Assembly (NCBI GenBank): GCA_027489835.1
Contig: JAIXZF010000143.1
Span: 1-12,947 of the forward strand
Direction: 5' to 3'
DNA: 12,947 nt
From: Hyphomicrobiales bacterium
GTDB lineage: Bacteria > Pseudomonadota > Alphaproteobacteria > Rhizobiales > Beijerinckiaceae
The translations under genes and the position numbers were made by a program. Positions 1-6,943 of the stretch are shown in pieces (within the stretch, counting starts at the first letter, position 1; each line of letters starts with the position of its first letter). Below the pieces are notes generated by a model, which saw only the letters and a program-made list of their open reading frames with translations, had not been told where the DNA came from and searched no databases.

Positions 1-109
1 CTCCGGTGCGGATCAGGAAGGCCAGAGGGATGACCAGCCCTGCGCAAGCGAGGTCGTAGGCTGCGCCCATCAGCCTTATGACCATCGCACGGGAGGCTCT
101 GCGGAACAT
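1..109 (-). CDS. Partial N-terminus of a membrane protein, possibly a CapD/FlaA1-type nucleotide-sugar dehydratase/epimerase
   Basis: A minus-strand reading frame starts at an ATG (107-109) and runs off the left edge, giving 36 residues. An Arg-rich start (MFRRASRAM) is followed by a hydrophobic segment containing AAYDLACAGLVIPLAFLIR. A short basic N-terminus, a Y-D motif and then a transmembrane helix resemble the beginning of membrane-anchored polysaccharide biosynthesis proteins, which carry several helices before a Rossmann-type sugar-nucleotide domain. The neighbouring epimerase on the same strand fits a surface-polysaccharide context. No strong Shine-Dalgarno is visible; an internal ATG at 83-85 is an alternative start. 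The family assignment rests on one short segment and is tentative; any other membrane protein is possible. Confidence 0.45.
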   Translation of the reverse strand, partial: MFRRASRAMVIRLMGAAYDLACAGLVIPLAFLIRTG

Positions 110-361
110 CAACAAGACAATACTGCCGATTCAGGTTCGTGATTCCATTACGCTACGGAATCCGGCCACGCAAAGACGGACTGGCGTCCGGACGCGGTTC
201 AAACACAAGCTACGTTCACGCCATCGTCTGGATGGCGGCATGCATGTCGCGGGTCGAGGCGACGGACTCGCGTCGCGGACCACGGCCATGACGATAGATT
301 GCTTGAGCCCCGGAATCCAGCCTTCGGCGAGTCTGGCAGCCTTGCGCCGGCTGCGGGCCGC
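110..361. other. Intergenic region with small inverted repeats
   Basis: This 252-base gap lies between the end of the epimerase gene and the start of the next minus-strand gene. It is less GC-rich than the flanking coding DNA. It holds three small inverted repeats: GATTCC/GGAATC (141-146 and 157-162), a perfect 12-base palindrome GCGTCCGGACGC (184-195), and a 7-bp stem CGCCATC/GATGGCG with a 5-base loop (219-237). On the minus strand a weak promoter-like pair, TTGCGT and TAATGG separated by 17 bases, lies upstream of the gene at 109. None of the hairpins has a following T-run, so no standard terminator can be called. The plus-strand reading frame across this area shows no recognisable protein features. 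Confidence 0.4.
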
Positions 362-1351
362 TCAATTCGCCGCCCGGCGCACCAGCTCGCGCTCCCAGTC
401 GAGAGCGTGACGGACGATAACGCCGAGATCGTCGAGCCTGGGCGTCCAGCCGAGCTGGCGGCGCAGCGTGTCGGCGTTGGCGACGATGGCGGGCGGGTCC
501 CCCGGCCGCCGAGGGCCCTGCCTCACTTCGAAGTCGACGCCAGAGATCTCGCGCACCGCCTCGATCACCTGCCGCACCGAATAGCCGCGGCCATAGCCGG
601 CATTGACGACGATGTTGCCGCCGCCCCCGCGCAGATGGCCAAGCGCGACAGCGTGTGCCTCGGCAAGGTCCGACACGTGGATGTAGTCGCGAACGCAGGT
701 GCCGTCCGGCGTCGGATAGTCCTGCCCAAACATCTCGAGGAAGGTCCGCTGCCCGAGCGCGGCCTGCGCGGCGACCTTGATCAAGTGCGTCGCCATCGGG
801 GTGGATTGGCCATAGCGCCCTTTTGGATCAGCCCCCGCTACGTTGAAGTAGCGCAGGATCGCGTATTTGAAGCCGTGGGCCGCTGCCGCATCCCTCAGCA
901 TCATCTCGCTCATGTATTTCGACGCGCCGTAGGGCGACACGGGTGCCGGCGGCCGGTCCTCGTGCACGGGCTCCAGGGAGGTTTCGCCATAGACCGCCGC
1001 CGTGGAGGAGAAGATGAACTCCTGCACCCCGCCCGCGACAGCGGCCGCGATCAGCGCGCGCGTCTTCACGGTGTTGGCGAGGTAGTAGCCCAGCGGATCG
1101 GAAACGGATTCGGGCACGACGATCCGGGCCGCGAAATGGATGATCGAGCGCACCTTGTGCGTCCGGATCGCGTTCAGCGCCGTTTCGAACTCGCCGGCAT
1201 CCGCCACGACGAGCGGAACGTCAGGCGGAGTCGCCCAGCGGAAGCCGGTGGAGAGATTGTCGAGGACGACAGTCGGCTCGCCACGGTCGTGCAGGTTCAG
1301 AACCATATGGCCGCCGATGTAGCCGGCCCCGCCCGAAACAAGCACAGTCAT
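362..1351 (-). CDS. galE: UDP-glucose 4-epimerase (GalE-like)
   Basis: A 329-residue short-chain dehydrogenase-type enzyme that interconverts UDP-glucose and UDP-galactose (or a related sugar nucleotide) in the cytoplasm, supplying precursors for surface polysaccharides. The N-terminal NAD-binding loop GGAGYIG is at residues 7-13, followed by the DNLS segment at 31-34 that contacts NAD. HFAA is at 72-75, the catalytic Ser/Thr region SST at 115-117, and the catalytic YGASK (Tyr141, Lys145) matches YxxxK. The downstream segment YFNVAGAD is a family hallmark. Position 14 is Gly where most family members have Ser. Length is normal for bacterial GalE. A GAGG sequence seven bases upstream supports the ATG. 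Related 4-epimerases with other sugar preferences share these motifs, so exact specificity is inferred. Confidence 0.93.
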   Translation of the reverse strand: MTVLVSGGAGYIGGHMVLNLHDRGEPTVVLDNLSTGFRWATPPDVPLVVADAGEFETALNAIRTHKVRSIIHFAARIVVPESVSDPLGYYLANTVKTRALIAAAVAGGVQEFIFSSTAAVYGETSLEPVHEDRPPAPVSPYGASKYMSEMMLRDAAAAHGFKYAILRYFNVAGADPKGRYGQSTPMATHLIKVAAQAALGQRTFLEMFGQDYPTPDGTCVRDYIHVSDLAEAHAVALGHLRGGGGNIVVNAGYGRGYSVRQVIEAVREISGVDFEVRQGPRRPGDPPAIVANADTLRRQLGWTPRLDDLGVIVRHALDWERELVRRAAN

Positions 1352-1455
1352 GTCGCGCCTCGAATCTCATCGTCCGGCGCCGGCCGCCGGTTCCACGGGC
1401 GTCGTTACACCCGCTCGCAGCAACGTCCAAGCTGGCGATAAGGTCCGCCGCGGCG

Positions 1456-3123
1456 TCAGCCGGGCAGCGCGGCGGGCTCCGCTTCCGAGAGCCGCGAACG
1501 CCTGAGTTCGCCCGTCGCCTCGAGGATCGGATGGGCCACGTCGGTCAGGTGCGCGATGATGCGCTTCAGGTCACGCAGGATGTCGAGATGCAGCGACGAG
1601 GTCTCGAGCGATGCGACAGCTCCGTCGCGCAAGCGCCTGAGATGATTCGCGGTCGCGCGCCGCTCGACCGCCCGCACATCGTCCTTGGCCCTGACGAGCT
1701 GGCGCGCCATGTCGGGATCGCGCGTCACGAACACGGTGACCGCCAGCCGCGCCTGCTCGACCGCCCGCGCGTGCAGGTCCTTGATCTCGCGCCAGCCTTC
1801 CTCCGAGAAGTTGACCCCCAGCCTCCGGCGCTTGGCCGCGAGCTCCAGCAGGTTCTTGTCGATGATGTCGCCGACATGCTCGAGATTGGTGGCGAAGAGG
1901 ATGAGATCGAAGGCCTTGCGGCTGTCCTCCTCGCTCATCGGCTTGCGGGTCAGGCGCGTCAGGTAGAGCTTGATCTGCTCCTGCGCGGTGTCGACGCGGT
2001 CGTCGAGCGTCCGCACGCCCTTCGCCCTCTCCTCGCCGTCCGGCCCGAAGGCCAGGATCGCCTCGCGCAGCATCACCTCGACGGTCTCCGCGGTGCGCAG
2101 CACCTCGCGCGAGGCGCCAGAAAGGGCGACCATCGGCTGCTCGAGCGCATCCTCGTCGAGGTAGTCGAGGCGGCGCTCACCGGGCGAGGGCTTCGGCTCC
2201 GCGAGCCAGCCCTCGAGCAGCCGCGCCGCAACAGCCGTCAATGGCAGGAAGATCGCCGCGAGCGCGAGGTTGAAGGCGGTGTGGACGTTGACGACGAAGC
2301 GTCCGCCCTCGCCAAGGAGCGGCAGCAGCGGCTGGAGCAGCGGCAGCGCCGCCAGCGCCGCGACGGCGCCCGCGATCCGGAAGAGAAGGTTTCCCGTCAC
2401 GATCCGCCGCGTAGCGACGCCTCCCCCGACATTCATGCCGAAGGCGATCAGGCCCGAGCCGATGTTGGCGCCCAGCACGAGCGCAAGCGCCAGCGGCGGG
2501 CTGACGGTGCCGCCTGACGCGAGCGCCATCACCAGCAGCACGAAGGCCACGCTCGAATGCAGCCCCCACGCCAGCAGCGCCGCGACAATCACGCCGAGGA
2601 CAGGCTGGCCTTCCAGCCGGCCGAGGATAATCGAGAGCAGCCAGTCATTGCGCAGCGGCTCGGACGCACCCACGATCATGCCGAGCGCGACAATCATCAG
2701 CGCAACGCCGATCACGGCCCGGCCGATATTCCGCAGGAAGGGGCTGGCCGCCCAGGTGAACAACCCCACCCCGATCACGATGAGAGCCGGCGCGACCGGC
2801 CGGAGGTCAAAGGCCAGCGCCTGCGCCACCAGCGTCGAACCGACATCCGCGCCGAGCATCATGGCAAGCGCCACGCCGAGCGCAATGAGCCCGCGCTCGG
2901 CGAAGCTGGCGATCAGCATGGCGGCCGCCGACGAACTCTGCAGCGCCGTCGCGACCAGAACGCCGCTGGTCAGGGCCGTGACCCGGTTGCGGGTGGCGCC
3001 GGCGATGACGGACCGCAGCCGCTCGCCTAAGGCGCGCTCGACGCCCGTGCGCACAAGCCGTGTCGCCCAGACGAGCAGCGCGATGCCACCGAGCAGCGAG
3101 ATCAACAGGGCCTGCCCAGTCAT
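1456..3123 (-). CDS. Na+/phosphate cotransporter family protein with C-terminal PhoU-like domain
   Basis: A 555-residue inner-membrane protein of the NptA/YjbB type, thought to move phosphate with sodium. The first half (about residues 1-310) is hydrophobic and contains two inverted-repeat units: QSSSA at 62-66 followed by GADVGST at 91-97, then a diverged HSSVA at 189-193 followed by GANIGS at 218-223. QSSS motifs are the substrate-site signature of this family. From about residue 335 the protein becomes soluble, charged and helical, consistent with a PhoU-like domain; a segment DLILFATNLEHVGDII is typical. A GGAGG lies 11 bases before the ATG. The neighbouring genes are not phosphate genes, so it may be a stand-alone unit. 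The second QSSS is replaced by LHSS, a change seen as divergence rather than damage. Confidence 0.88.
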   Translation of the reverse strand: MTGQALLISLLGGIALLVWATRLVRTGVERALGERLRSVIAGATRNRVTALTSGVLVATALQSSSAAAMLIASFAERGLIALGVALAMMLGADVGSTLVAQALAFDLRPVAPALIVIGVGLFTWAASPFLRNIGRAVIGVALMIVALGMIVGASEPLRNDWLLSIILGRLEGQPVLGVIVAALLAWGLHSSVAFVLLVMALASGGTVSPPLALALVLGANIGSGLIAFGMNVGGGVATRRIVTGNLLFRIAGAVAALAALPLLQPLLPLLGEGGRFVVNVHTAFNLALAAIFLPLTAVAARLLEGWLAEPKPSPGERRLDYLDEDALEQPMVALSGASREVLRTAETVEVMLREAILAFGPDGEERAKGVRTLDDRVDTAQEQIKLYLTRLTRKPMSEEDSRKAFDLILFATNLEHVGDIIDKNLLELAAKRRRLGVNFSEEGWREIKDLHARAVEQARLAVTVFVTRDPDMARQLVRAKDDVRAVERRATANHLRRLRDGAVASLETSSLHLDILRDLKRIIAHLTDVAHPILEATGELRRSRLSEAEPAALPG

Positions 3124-3129
3124 GGTCGA

Positions 3130-3156
3130 GGAAACCTCCGGCGCATCGCCGGTTCC
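3130..3156 (-). promoter_or_regulatory. Hairpin overlapping the ribosome binding site of the Na+/phosphate cotransporter gene
   Basis: A perfect 6-bp stem CCGGCG/CGCCGG (3138-3143 and 3147-3152) with a 3-base loop lies just upstream of the cotransporter start. It can be lengthened by GGAA (3130-3133) pairing with TTCC (3153-3156), with a 4-base bulge. On the minus strand the GGAGG Shine-Dalgarno (3135-3139) falls partly in the stem and in the bulge. Such a structure could reduce translation initiation, but in GC-rich DNA short stems arise by chance. Confidence 0.3.
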
Positions 3157-3240
3157 GTGATCGGCGATTCAAGGGCAGCATAGGCCCGTTTTTATGAACC
3201 GGCTAATAACAACGACGCGCGGCAGCGGAGGTTCAACCCG

Positions 3241-4650
3241 TCAACCCGACGCTGGTTGCATGCGGCCTGCAGCCGCGCCGCCGGCAATGTAGCCATAGGC
3301 GACGGCGGTCAGCAGCCCGTTGCCGGACAGGTAGCCCGAGGCATCGGCTCCCGAAACGCCGCAGGCGGCGCCGCCCGCCGCGAACAGGTTGGGCAGGAGC
3401 GAGCCATCCTCGCGGACCACGCGCGCCTCGGCATCGACCACCAGCCCGCCCTGGGTATGGAACAGGGCTCCGGTCACCCGCACGGCGCAGAACGGCGCCA
3501 CCAGCGCGGGCGCCCCGGCGAAGCTGCGCCGGAAGCCATCGACGCCGCCCGTCTCTTTCAGCCGCTCGACCTCCGCGAAGGTCTCGGCCAGCGCCTCGGC
3601 TGGCAGGCGCGTCGCTGAGGCAAGTTGGGCGATGTCGTCGGCAGCCAAGATGGCGCCCGCAGCCTCCGCCTGCCGGAAATCCTCGAATTGCCGCGCGATG
3701 CCGGCGATGCGCGCGTCGAAGATGGTGAAGGCCAGCGCCTCGGGCTGCGCGATCACCGCGGCGGCCGATTCCGAATAGCCGCGCGCCTCGTTGGCGAAGC
3801 GCCGCCCTTCGAGGTTCACCTGGAAGCCGCCTTCGGTGATGGTGGCCCAGGTGATGAGGATGCCATGCGGATGCGCGACCGAGCCGTGCCCCTGATGGCC
3901 CGACAGATGCCGCAGCCTGGCCCCGAGCGCCCGGCCCCATTTGACGGCATCGCCCTGATTGCCGGGATGTCCGAAATAGAGCGCTTTCGCCATCCCGGGG
4001 ATTTCCGCCGACACGAGGCCCTTGTCGCCGCCATAGCCGTTCGACGCGAGGATCAGCGCTTCGCAGCCGATCCGGTCGACGGCCCCGTCGGGGCGCGTGA
4101 TCTCCGCCCCGGCGACGCGCCCGCCATCGACGAAGAGCGCCGTCGCGGTCGCTTCGGTGATGATGGCGATGCCCGCGGCTTCGGCGGCCTGGCGCAGCCG
4201 GTCCATGAGTTCGGCGCCCGATCGGCTGGGCAATCCGTGCATGCGGTAGGCCGAGTGGCCGGGATAGCTGAAATTGTCGATCACCGAGAGCGGCAGCCAG
4301 TGCGTGTCGGCCAGCCATTCGAGCGCTTCGCCGATGACCCCGACCACCGTGTCGACGGCCGCCTGATCCGGCTCGCCATGCGCCTTCGCCATGATGTCGC
4401 GCGCGAAGAGCGCCCGGTCGTCCACGATTCCCGCCTCTGTCTGAAAGCGCGTGCCCGCGGCGGGGATCAGCCCGGCCGACAGCGCGGTGGAGCCCCGCGG
4501 CAGGGCGTCGCGCTCCAGCACGACGACATCCGCGCCGCGTTCGGCCGCCCGCAGAGCGGCGACAAGCCCTGCGGCGCCCGCCCCGATCACCAGCACCTCG
4601 CAGCTGGCCTCGAAGCTGGCCCCGTCCACGCTGCGGATCGATGCGCTCAT
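3241..4650 (-). CDS. FAD-dependent oxidoreductase, fumarate reductase/KstD-type (FAD_binding_2 family)
   Basis: A 469-residue flavoprotein of the superfamily that includes fumarate reductases, 3-ketosteroid dehydrogenases and tricarballylate dehydrogenase; these add or remove hydrogen across a C-C bond next to a carbonyl or carboxylate. The N-terminal dinucleotide fold shows GAGAAG at residues 23-28 and Glu46 closing the second strand. STALSAGLIPAAG follows. The C-terminal FAD segment contains LFAAGGAACGVSG and SGNGLLTAVAYGYIAGG, the usual closing motif. No signal peptide is visible, so it is probably cytoplasmic. GGAGG lies 8 bases before the ATG at 4650; an ATG two codons earlier sits only 2 bases from it and is less likely. 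It is divergent from the GntR gene and probably shares its regulation, so it likely acts on the same substrate or an intermediate. The exact substrate is unknown. Confidence 0.85.
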   Translation of the reverse strand: MSASIRSVDGASFEASCEVLVIGAGAAGLVAALRAAERGADVVVLERDALPRGSTALSAGLIPAAGTRFQTEAGIVDDRALFARDIMAKAHGEPDQAAVDTVVGVIGEALEWLADTHWLPLSVIDNFSYPGHSAYRMHGLPSRSGAELMDRLRQAAEAAGIAIITEATATALFVDGGRVAGAEITRPDGAVDRIGCEALILASNGYGGDKGLVSAEIPGMAKALYFGHPGNQGDAVKWGRALGARLRHLSGHQGHGSVAHPHGILITWATITEGGFQVNLEGRRFANEARGYSESAAAVIAQPEALAFTIFDARIAGIARQFEDFRQAEAAGAILAADDIAQLASATRLPAEALAETFAEVERLKETGGVDGFRRSFAGAPALVAPFCAVRVTGALFHTQGGLVVDAEARVVREDGSLLPNLFAAGGAACGVSGADASGYLSGNGLLTAVAYGYIAGGAAAGRMQPASG

Positions 4651-4704
4651 CGTCATGCCCTCCCGTCGCGCCGCGGCCGGCGCACGCTTTTTTCGCGGCA
4701 AGCC

Positions 4705-4742
4705 TTGACGCCTCGTCTTTGTGCTAGAACTAATACAGCTAG
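4705..4742 (+). promoter_or_regulatory. Candidate promoter and GntR operator in the divergent intergenic region
   Basis: The 109-base gap between the flavoprotein start (4650) and the proposed regulator start (4760) contains a TTGACG -35 box (4705-4710) and a modest -10 candidate ACTAAT (4729-4734), spaced by 18 bases. Overlapping the -10 is an interrupted palindrome, CTAG-AAC-TAATA-CAG-CTAG (4724-4742), with six of nine pairs matching about a centre at 4733. It is a conspicuous AT-rich patch in GC-rich DNA. HutC-type GntR regulators commonly bind such short palindromes at their own promoters, so repression of this operon by its first gene is a reasonable inference. No convincing leftward promoter could be picked out. 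Confidence 0.45.
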
Positions 4743-4759
4743 GCAAGCCGGAGCCAGCC

Positions 4760-5614
4760 TTGGACGCGATCGAGACCTCGAAGACGCACAAGCTGTATCT
4801 GCTCCTCAAGGAGCGGATCACCAGCGGCGCGCTCGCGCCCGGCTCGCGTCTGCCCAGCGAGCCCGACCTTGCCGCCTCCCATGGGCTGTCCCGCGTCACC
4901 ATCCGCCGCGCGCTCGATGGCCTCGCACGGGACGGGCTGATCAGCCGCATGCCGGGAGCCGGCACCTTCGTGAAGGACATCGCGGCCCGCCCGCCGGTGG
5001 TGGCTGACCTCGCCAACATGATGGCGCATCTGGTCGCGATGGGCCGGGCCACCCGCGTGAAGCTGCTGTCCTTCGCCTATGTCACGCCGCCCGCGCCGAT
5101 CGCGGAGGCGCTGCGCCTCAGGCCCGGCGAGCGCACGCAGGCGGCGTTGCGCGTCCGCTATCTCGACGACAAGCCGATGTCCTATCTCTCGACCCACATC
5201 CCCGAGCGGATCGGGGCAAGCTTCACGGCCGAGGATCTGGCTCATCAGCCGCTTCTCGAACTGCTCGAGCGCTCCGGCGTCGTCGCCCACAAGGCGGACC
5301 AGACGATCTCCGCCACACTGGCGGGGCCCGAAGCGGCCGAAGCGCTGGACGTCGAGATCGGCTCGGCCCTCATCGCGCTGACGCGTGTCGTGCTGGGCGC
5401 CGATGGGCGGGGCATCGAACATCTTTCGGCGCTTTACCGGCCCGACATGCACGCCTTCCACATGGAAATGGTTCGCACCGGCGACGGCTCCAGCCGTCAC
5501 TGGCGCCCGACGACTGGCGCGGCGCTCGCCGCCTCGCCCACGACCCCCAACGCCGCCCTGAAGACCAAGGCATCAGACCGCAGGTCGGCACCAACAGCGA
5601 GGAGAAGAGCATGA
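4760..5614 (+). CDS. GntR-family transcriptional regulator, HutC subfamily (UTRA domain)
   Basis: A 284-residue DNA-binding regulator, probably sensing the transported substrate or a pathway intermediate. The winged helix-turn-helix spans about residues 10-72: LPSEPDLAASHGLSRVTIRR followed by ALDGLARDGLI and the wing GAGTFV. The ligand-binding UTRA domain covers about 90-230, ending near LYRPD. About 30 extra residues, rich in Ala, Thr, Ser and Arg, follow the usual end and look unstructured. A TTG start at 4760 is preferred: GGAG (4750-4753) sits 6 bases upstream, and the protein then begins right at the domain. The in-frame GTG at 4721 would place the candidate -10 and operator inside the gene. 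Its stop overlaps the next gene by ATGA, so it is the first gene of the transporter operon. Confidence 0.88.
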   Translation: MDAIETSKTHKLYLLLKERITSGALAPGSRLPSEPDLAASHGLSRVTIRRALDGLARDGLISRMPGAGTFVKDIAARPPVVADLANMMAHLVAMGRATRVKLLSFAYVTPPAPIAEALRLRPGERTQAALRVRYLDDKPMSYLSTHIPERIGASFTAEDLAHQPLLELLERSGVVAHKADQTISATLAGPEAAEALDVEIGSALIALTRVVLGADGRGIEHLSALYRPDMHAFHMEMVRTGDGSSRHWRPTTGAALAASPTTPNAALKTKASDRRSAPTARRRA

Positions 5615-6816
5615 CCACATTGAACCGCCGCACAATCCTGCAGGGCGCCGCCGCGACGGGCGCCCTCATCGCCGCCCCCTCCCTCGTCCGCGCCCAGGCG
5701 CCGGCGATCAAGGTCGGCATCCTCCAGCCCGTCACAGGCGCGCTCGCGCAGGACGGCGAATATGGCCGGCTCGGCGCCGAGATCGCGCTGAACGAGATCA
5801 ATGCCGCCGGCGGCATCAAGTCGATGGGCGGCGCACGCCTCCAGATGGTGTTCGGCGATGCGCGCTCGAACCCCGAGGGCGGCACGGCCGAGGTCGAGCG
5901 CATGCAGGCCGAGGGCGTCGCCGCCATCGTCGGCGGCTTCGCCTCGCCCATCGTTCTCGCCGCCAGCCAGGCCGCCTCGCGCTACGACATTCCCTACATC
6001 TGCGATGTCGGCGTGTCGGACCAGATCGTCGGCCGCGGCCTCAAGAACACCTTCCGCTTCGGCCCCGGCTTCGGCAACGTCACCTCGACGGCGCTGGAGA
6101 ACCTGGTCAAGCTCAACGACGCGGCCGGCAAGCCGGCCAAGACCGTCGTCATCGTCCACGAGGATGGCCTGTTCGGCTCGGGCATGGCCAAGCTGCTGCA
6201 GACCCAGCTGCCCCCGCGCGGCTTCGAGATCCTCGAGACGATCGCGCACCCGACGCCATCGCGCGACATGTCGAACGTCGCCCTGCGCATCCGCGCGCTC
6301 AACCCCGACCTCGTCATTCCGTCGAGCTATTACGCCGAGTTCGTTCTGCTCGCCCGCACCATGCAGCAGCAGCGCATCCGGCCGAAGGGCGTCTACGCCA
6401 TCCTCAATGGCGCAGCCTCCAACTTCCGCTTCGTGAAGGAATTCTCGGACGCGGCCAACCTCGTCATGGACTGCAATCACTGGGCCGATCCCCGCAAGCC
6501 CAAGACGGCGCAGGTCAAGGCGCTGGCCGAGCAGGGCGGCCGCTTCTGGCTCTACAACACGCCGCTGAATTACTCCTGCGTCCGGCTGCTGGCCGACGCG
6601 CTGGAGAAGGCCGGCTCAGCGGACCGCGCCAAGCTGACCGAGGCGATCACCAACTCGACCTTCGCCGACCACATCATGCCCTACGGCCCGACGAAGTTCG
6701 TCAACGGCCAGAACCAGGGTGCGGCGCCGGTCAACACGCAGGTCCAGAACGGCGACATCAAGGTCATCTTCCCGACCGAGTTCGCCGACGCGAAGGCCGT
6801 CTTCCCGGCCGTGTGA
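5611..6816 (+). CDS. LIV/HAAT-type ABC transporter substrate-binding protein
   Basis: A 401-residue periplasmic binding protein (Peripla_BP_6, LivK-like) that captures the substrate for the permease encoded downstream. The N-terminus LNRRTILQG with a following Ala-rich hydrophobic stretch is a twin-arginine-type signal; cleavage is likely after Ala28 or Ala30. The mature part begins IKVGILQPVTGALA, and ALNEINAAGGI is a hallmark of the family. The ligand class cannot be read with confidence: these proteins bind amino acids, amides, urea, aromatic acids or dicarboxylates. GAGGAG (5599-5604) lies 6 bases upstream of the ATG, inside the 3' end of the regulator gene. It is the only transporter gene followed by a sizeable gap, which carries a palindromic element, consistent with the binding protein being made in excess over the membrane parts. 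Confidence 0.92.
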   Translation: MTTLNRRTILQGAAATGALIAAPSLVRAQAPAIKVGILQPVTGALAQDGEYGRLGAEIALNEINAAGGIKSMGGARLQMVFGDARSNPEGGTAEVERMQAEGVAAIVGGFASPIVLAASQAASRYDIPYICDVGVSDQIVGRGLKNTFRFGPGFGNVTSTALENLVKLNDAAGKPAKTVVIVHEDGLFGSGMAKLLQTQLPPRGFEILETIAHPTPSRDMSNVALRIRALNPDLVIPSSYYAEFVLLARTMQQQRIRPKGVYAILNGAASNFRFVKEFSDAANLVMDCNHWADPRKPKTAQVKALAEQGGRFWLYNTPLNYSCVRLLADALEKAGSADRAKLTEAITNSTFADHIMPYGPTKFVNGQNQGAAPVNTQVQNGDIKVIFPTEFADAKAVFPAV

Positions 6817-6825
6817 GGCACTAGA

Positions 6826-6927
6826 GCCCCACCCTGCCCTCCCCGCATGGCGGGGAGGGAGAGCCTTTGCACCAAACGATAGCCGCGCCTTGCCCTCCCC
6901 GCCCCGCGGGGAGGGCAAGGGTGGGGC
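6826..6927. repeat. Composite REP-like palindromic element (two hairpins) inside the operon
   Basis: Two strong inverted repeats share the core CCCTCCCCGC/GCGGGGAGGG. The first (6837-6859) is a perfect 10-bp stem with loop ATG. The second (6888-6920) is a perfect 15-bp stem with loop CCC. The outer arms also pair with each other: GCCCCACCCT (6826-6835) with AGGGTGGGGC (6918-6927), so the whole 102 bases can fold as one structure with one bulged A at 6917. The layout matches paired REP/BIME-type elements found in intergenic DNA of many bacteria. In transcripts such hairpins block 3' exonucleases and can attenuate downstream expression. The position between the binding-protein and permease genes fits that role. 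No T-run follows, so it is not a standard terminator. Confidence 0.8.
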
Positions 6928-6943
6928 CTTTCACAGAACAACC

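Noticed and set aside
78..410. 110-residue plus-strand reading frame at the left edge
   Set aside because: Arg-rich, no domain, no Shine-Dalgarno, and it runs into the antisense of the epimerase 3' end.
299..1441. 380-residue plus-strand reading frame opposite the epimerase gene
   Set aside because: Antisense to a well-supported GalE with all catalytic motifs; no recognisable protein features of its own.
1352..1455. Terminator or small gene between the cotransporter and epimerase genes
   Set aside because: Only GC-rich self-complementary stretches are visible, with no T-run and no convincing start with a ribosome binding site.
3197..3212. Possible Pho box upstream of the Na+/phosphate cotransporter gene
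   Set aside because: On the minus strand TTGTTAT (3206-3212) matches five of seven positions of a Pho half-site, but no adequate second half-site follows at the required spacing.
3625..5007. 460-residue plus-strand reading frame opposite the flavoprotein gene
   Set aside because: Arg/Gly/Pro/His-rich composition without domains, typical of antisense frames in GC-rich DNA; the opposite strand encodes a clear enzyme.
4651..5052. Long N-terminal extension (134 residues) of the flavoprotein reading frame across the regulator gene
   Set aside because: It lacks flavoprotein sequence, lies antisense to the clear GntR gene, and a good GGAGG-ATG start exists at 4650.
5497..6480. 327-residue minus-strand reading frame opposite the binding-protein gene
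   Set aside because: Its composition mirrors the opposite codon pattern, and the plus strand encodes a complete periplasmic binding protein.
6837..6927. Rho-independent terminator after the binding-protein gene
   Set aside because: The stems are strong but no T-run follows either one, and the permease downstream clearly belongs to the same transport system.
6719..6943. 75-residue upstream extension of the LivH reading frame
   Set aside because: It overlaps the end of the binding-protein gene and the palindromic element, is composed of Arg/Ser/Pro-rich low-complexity residues, and family sequence begins only at 6944.
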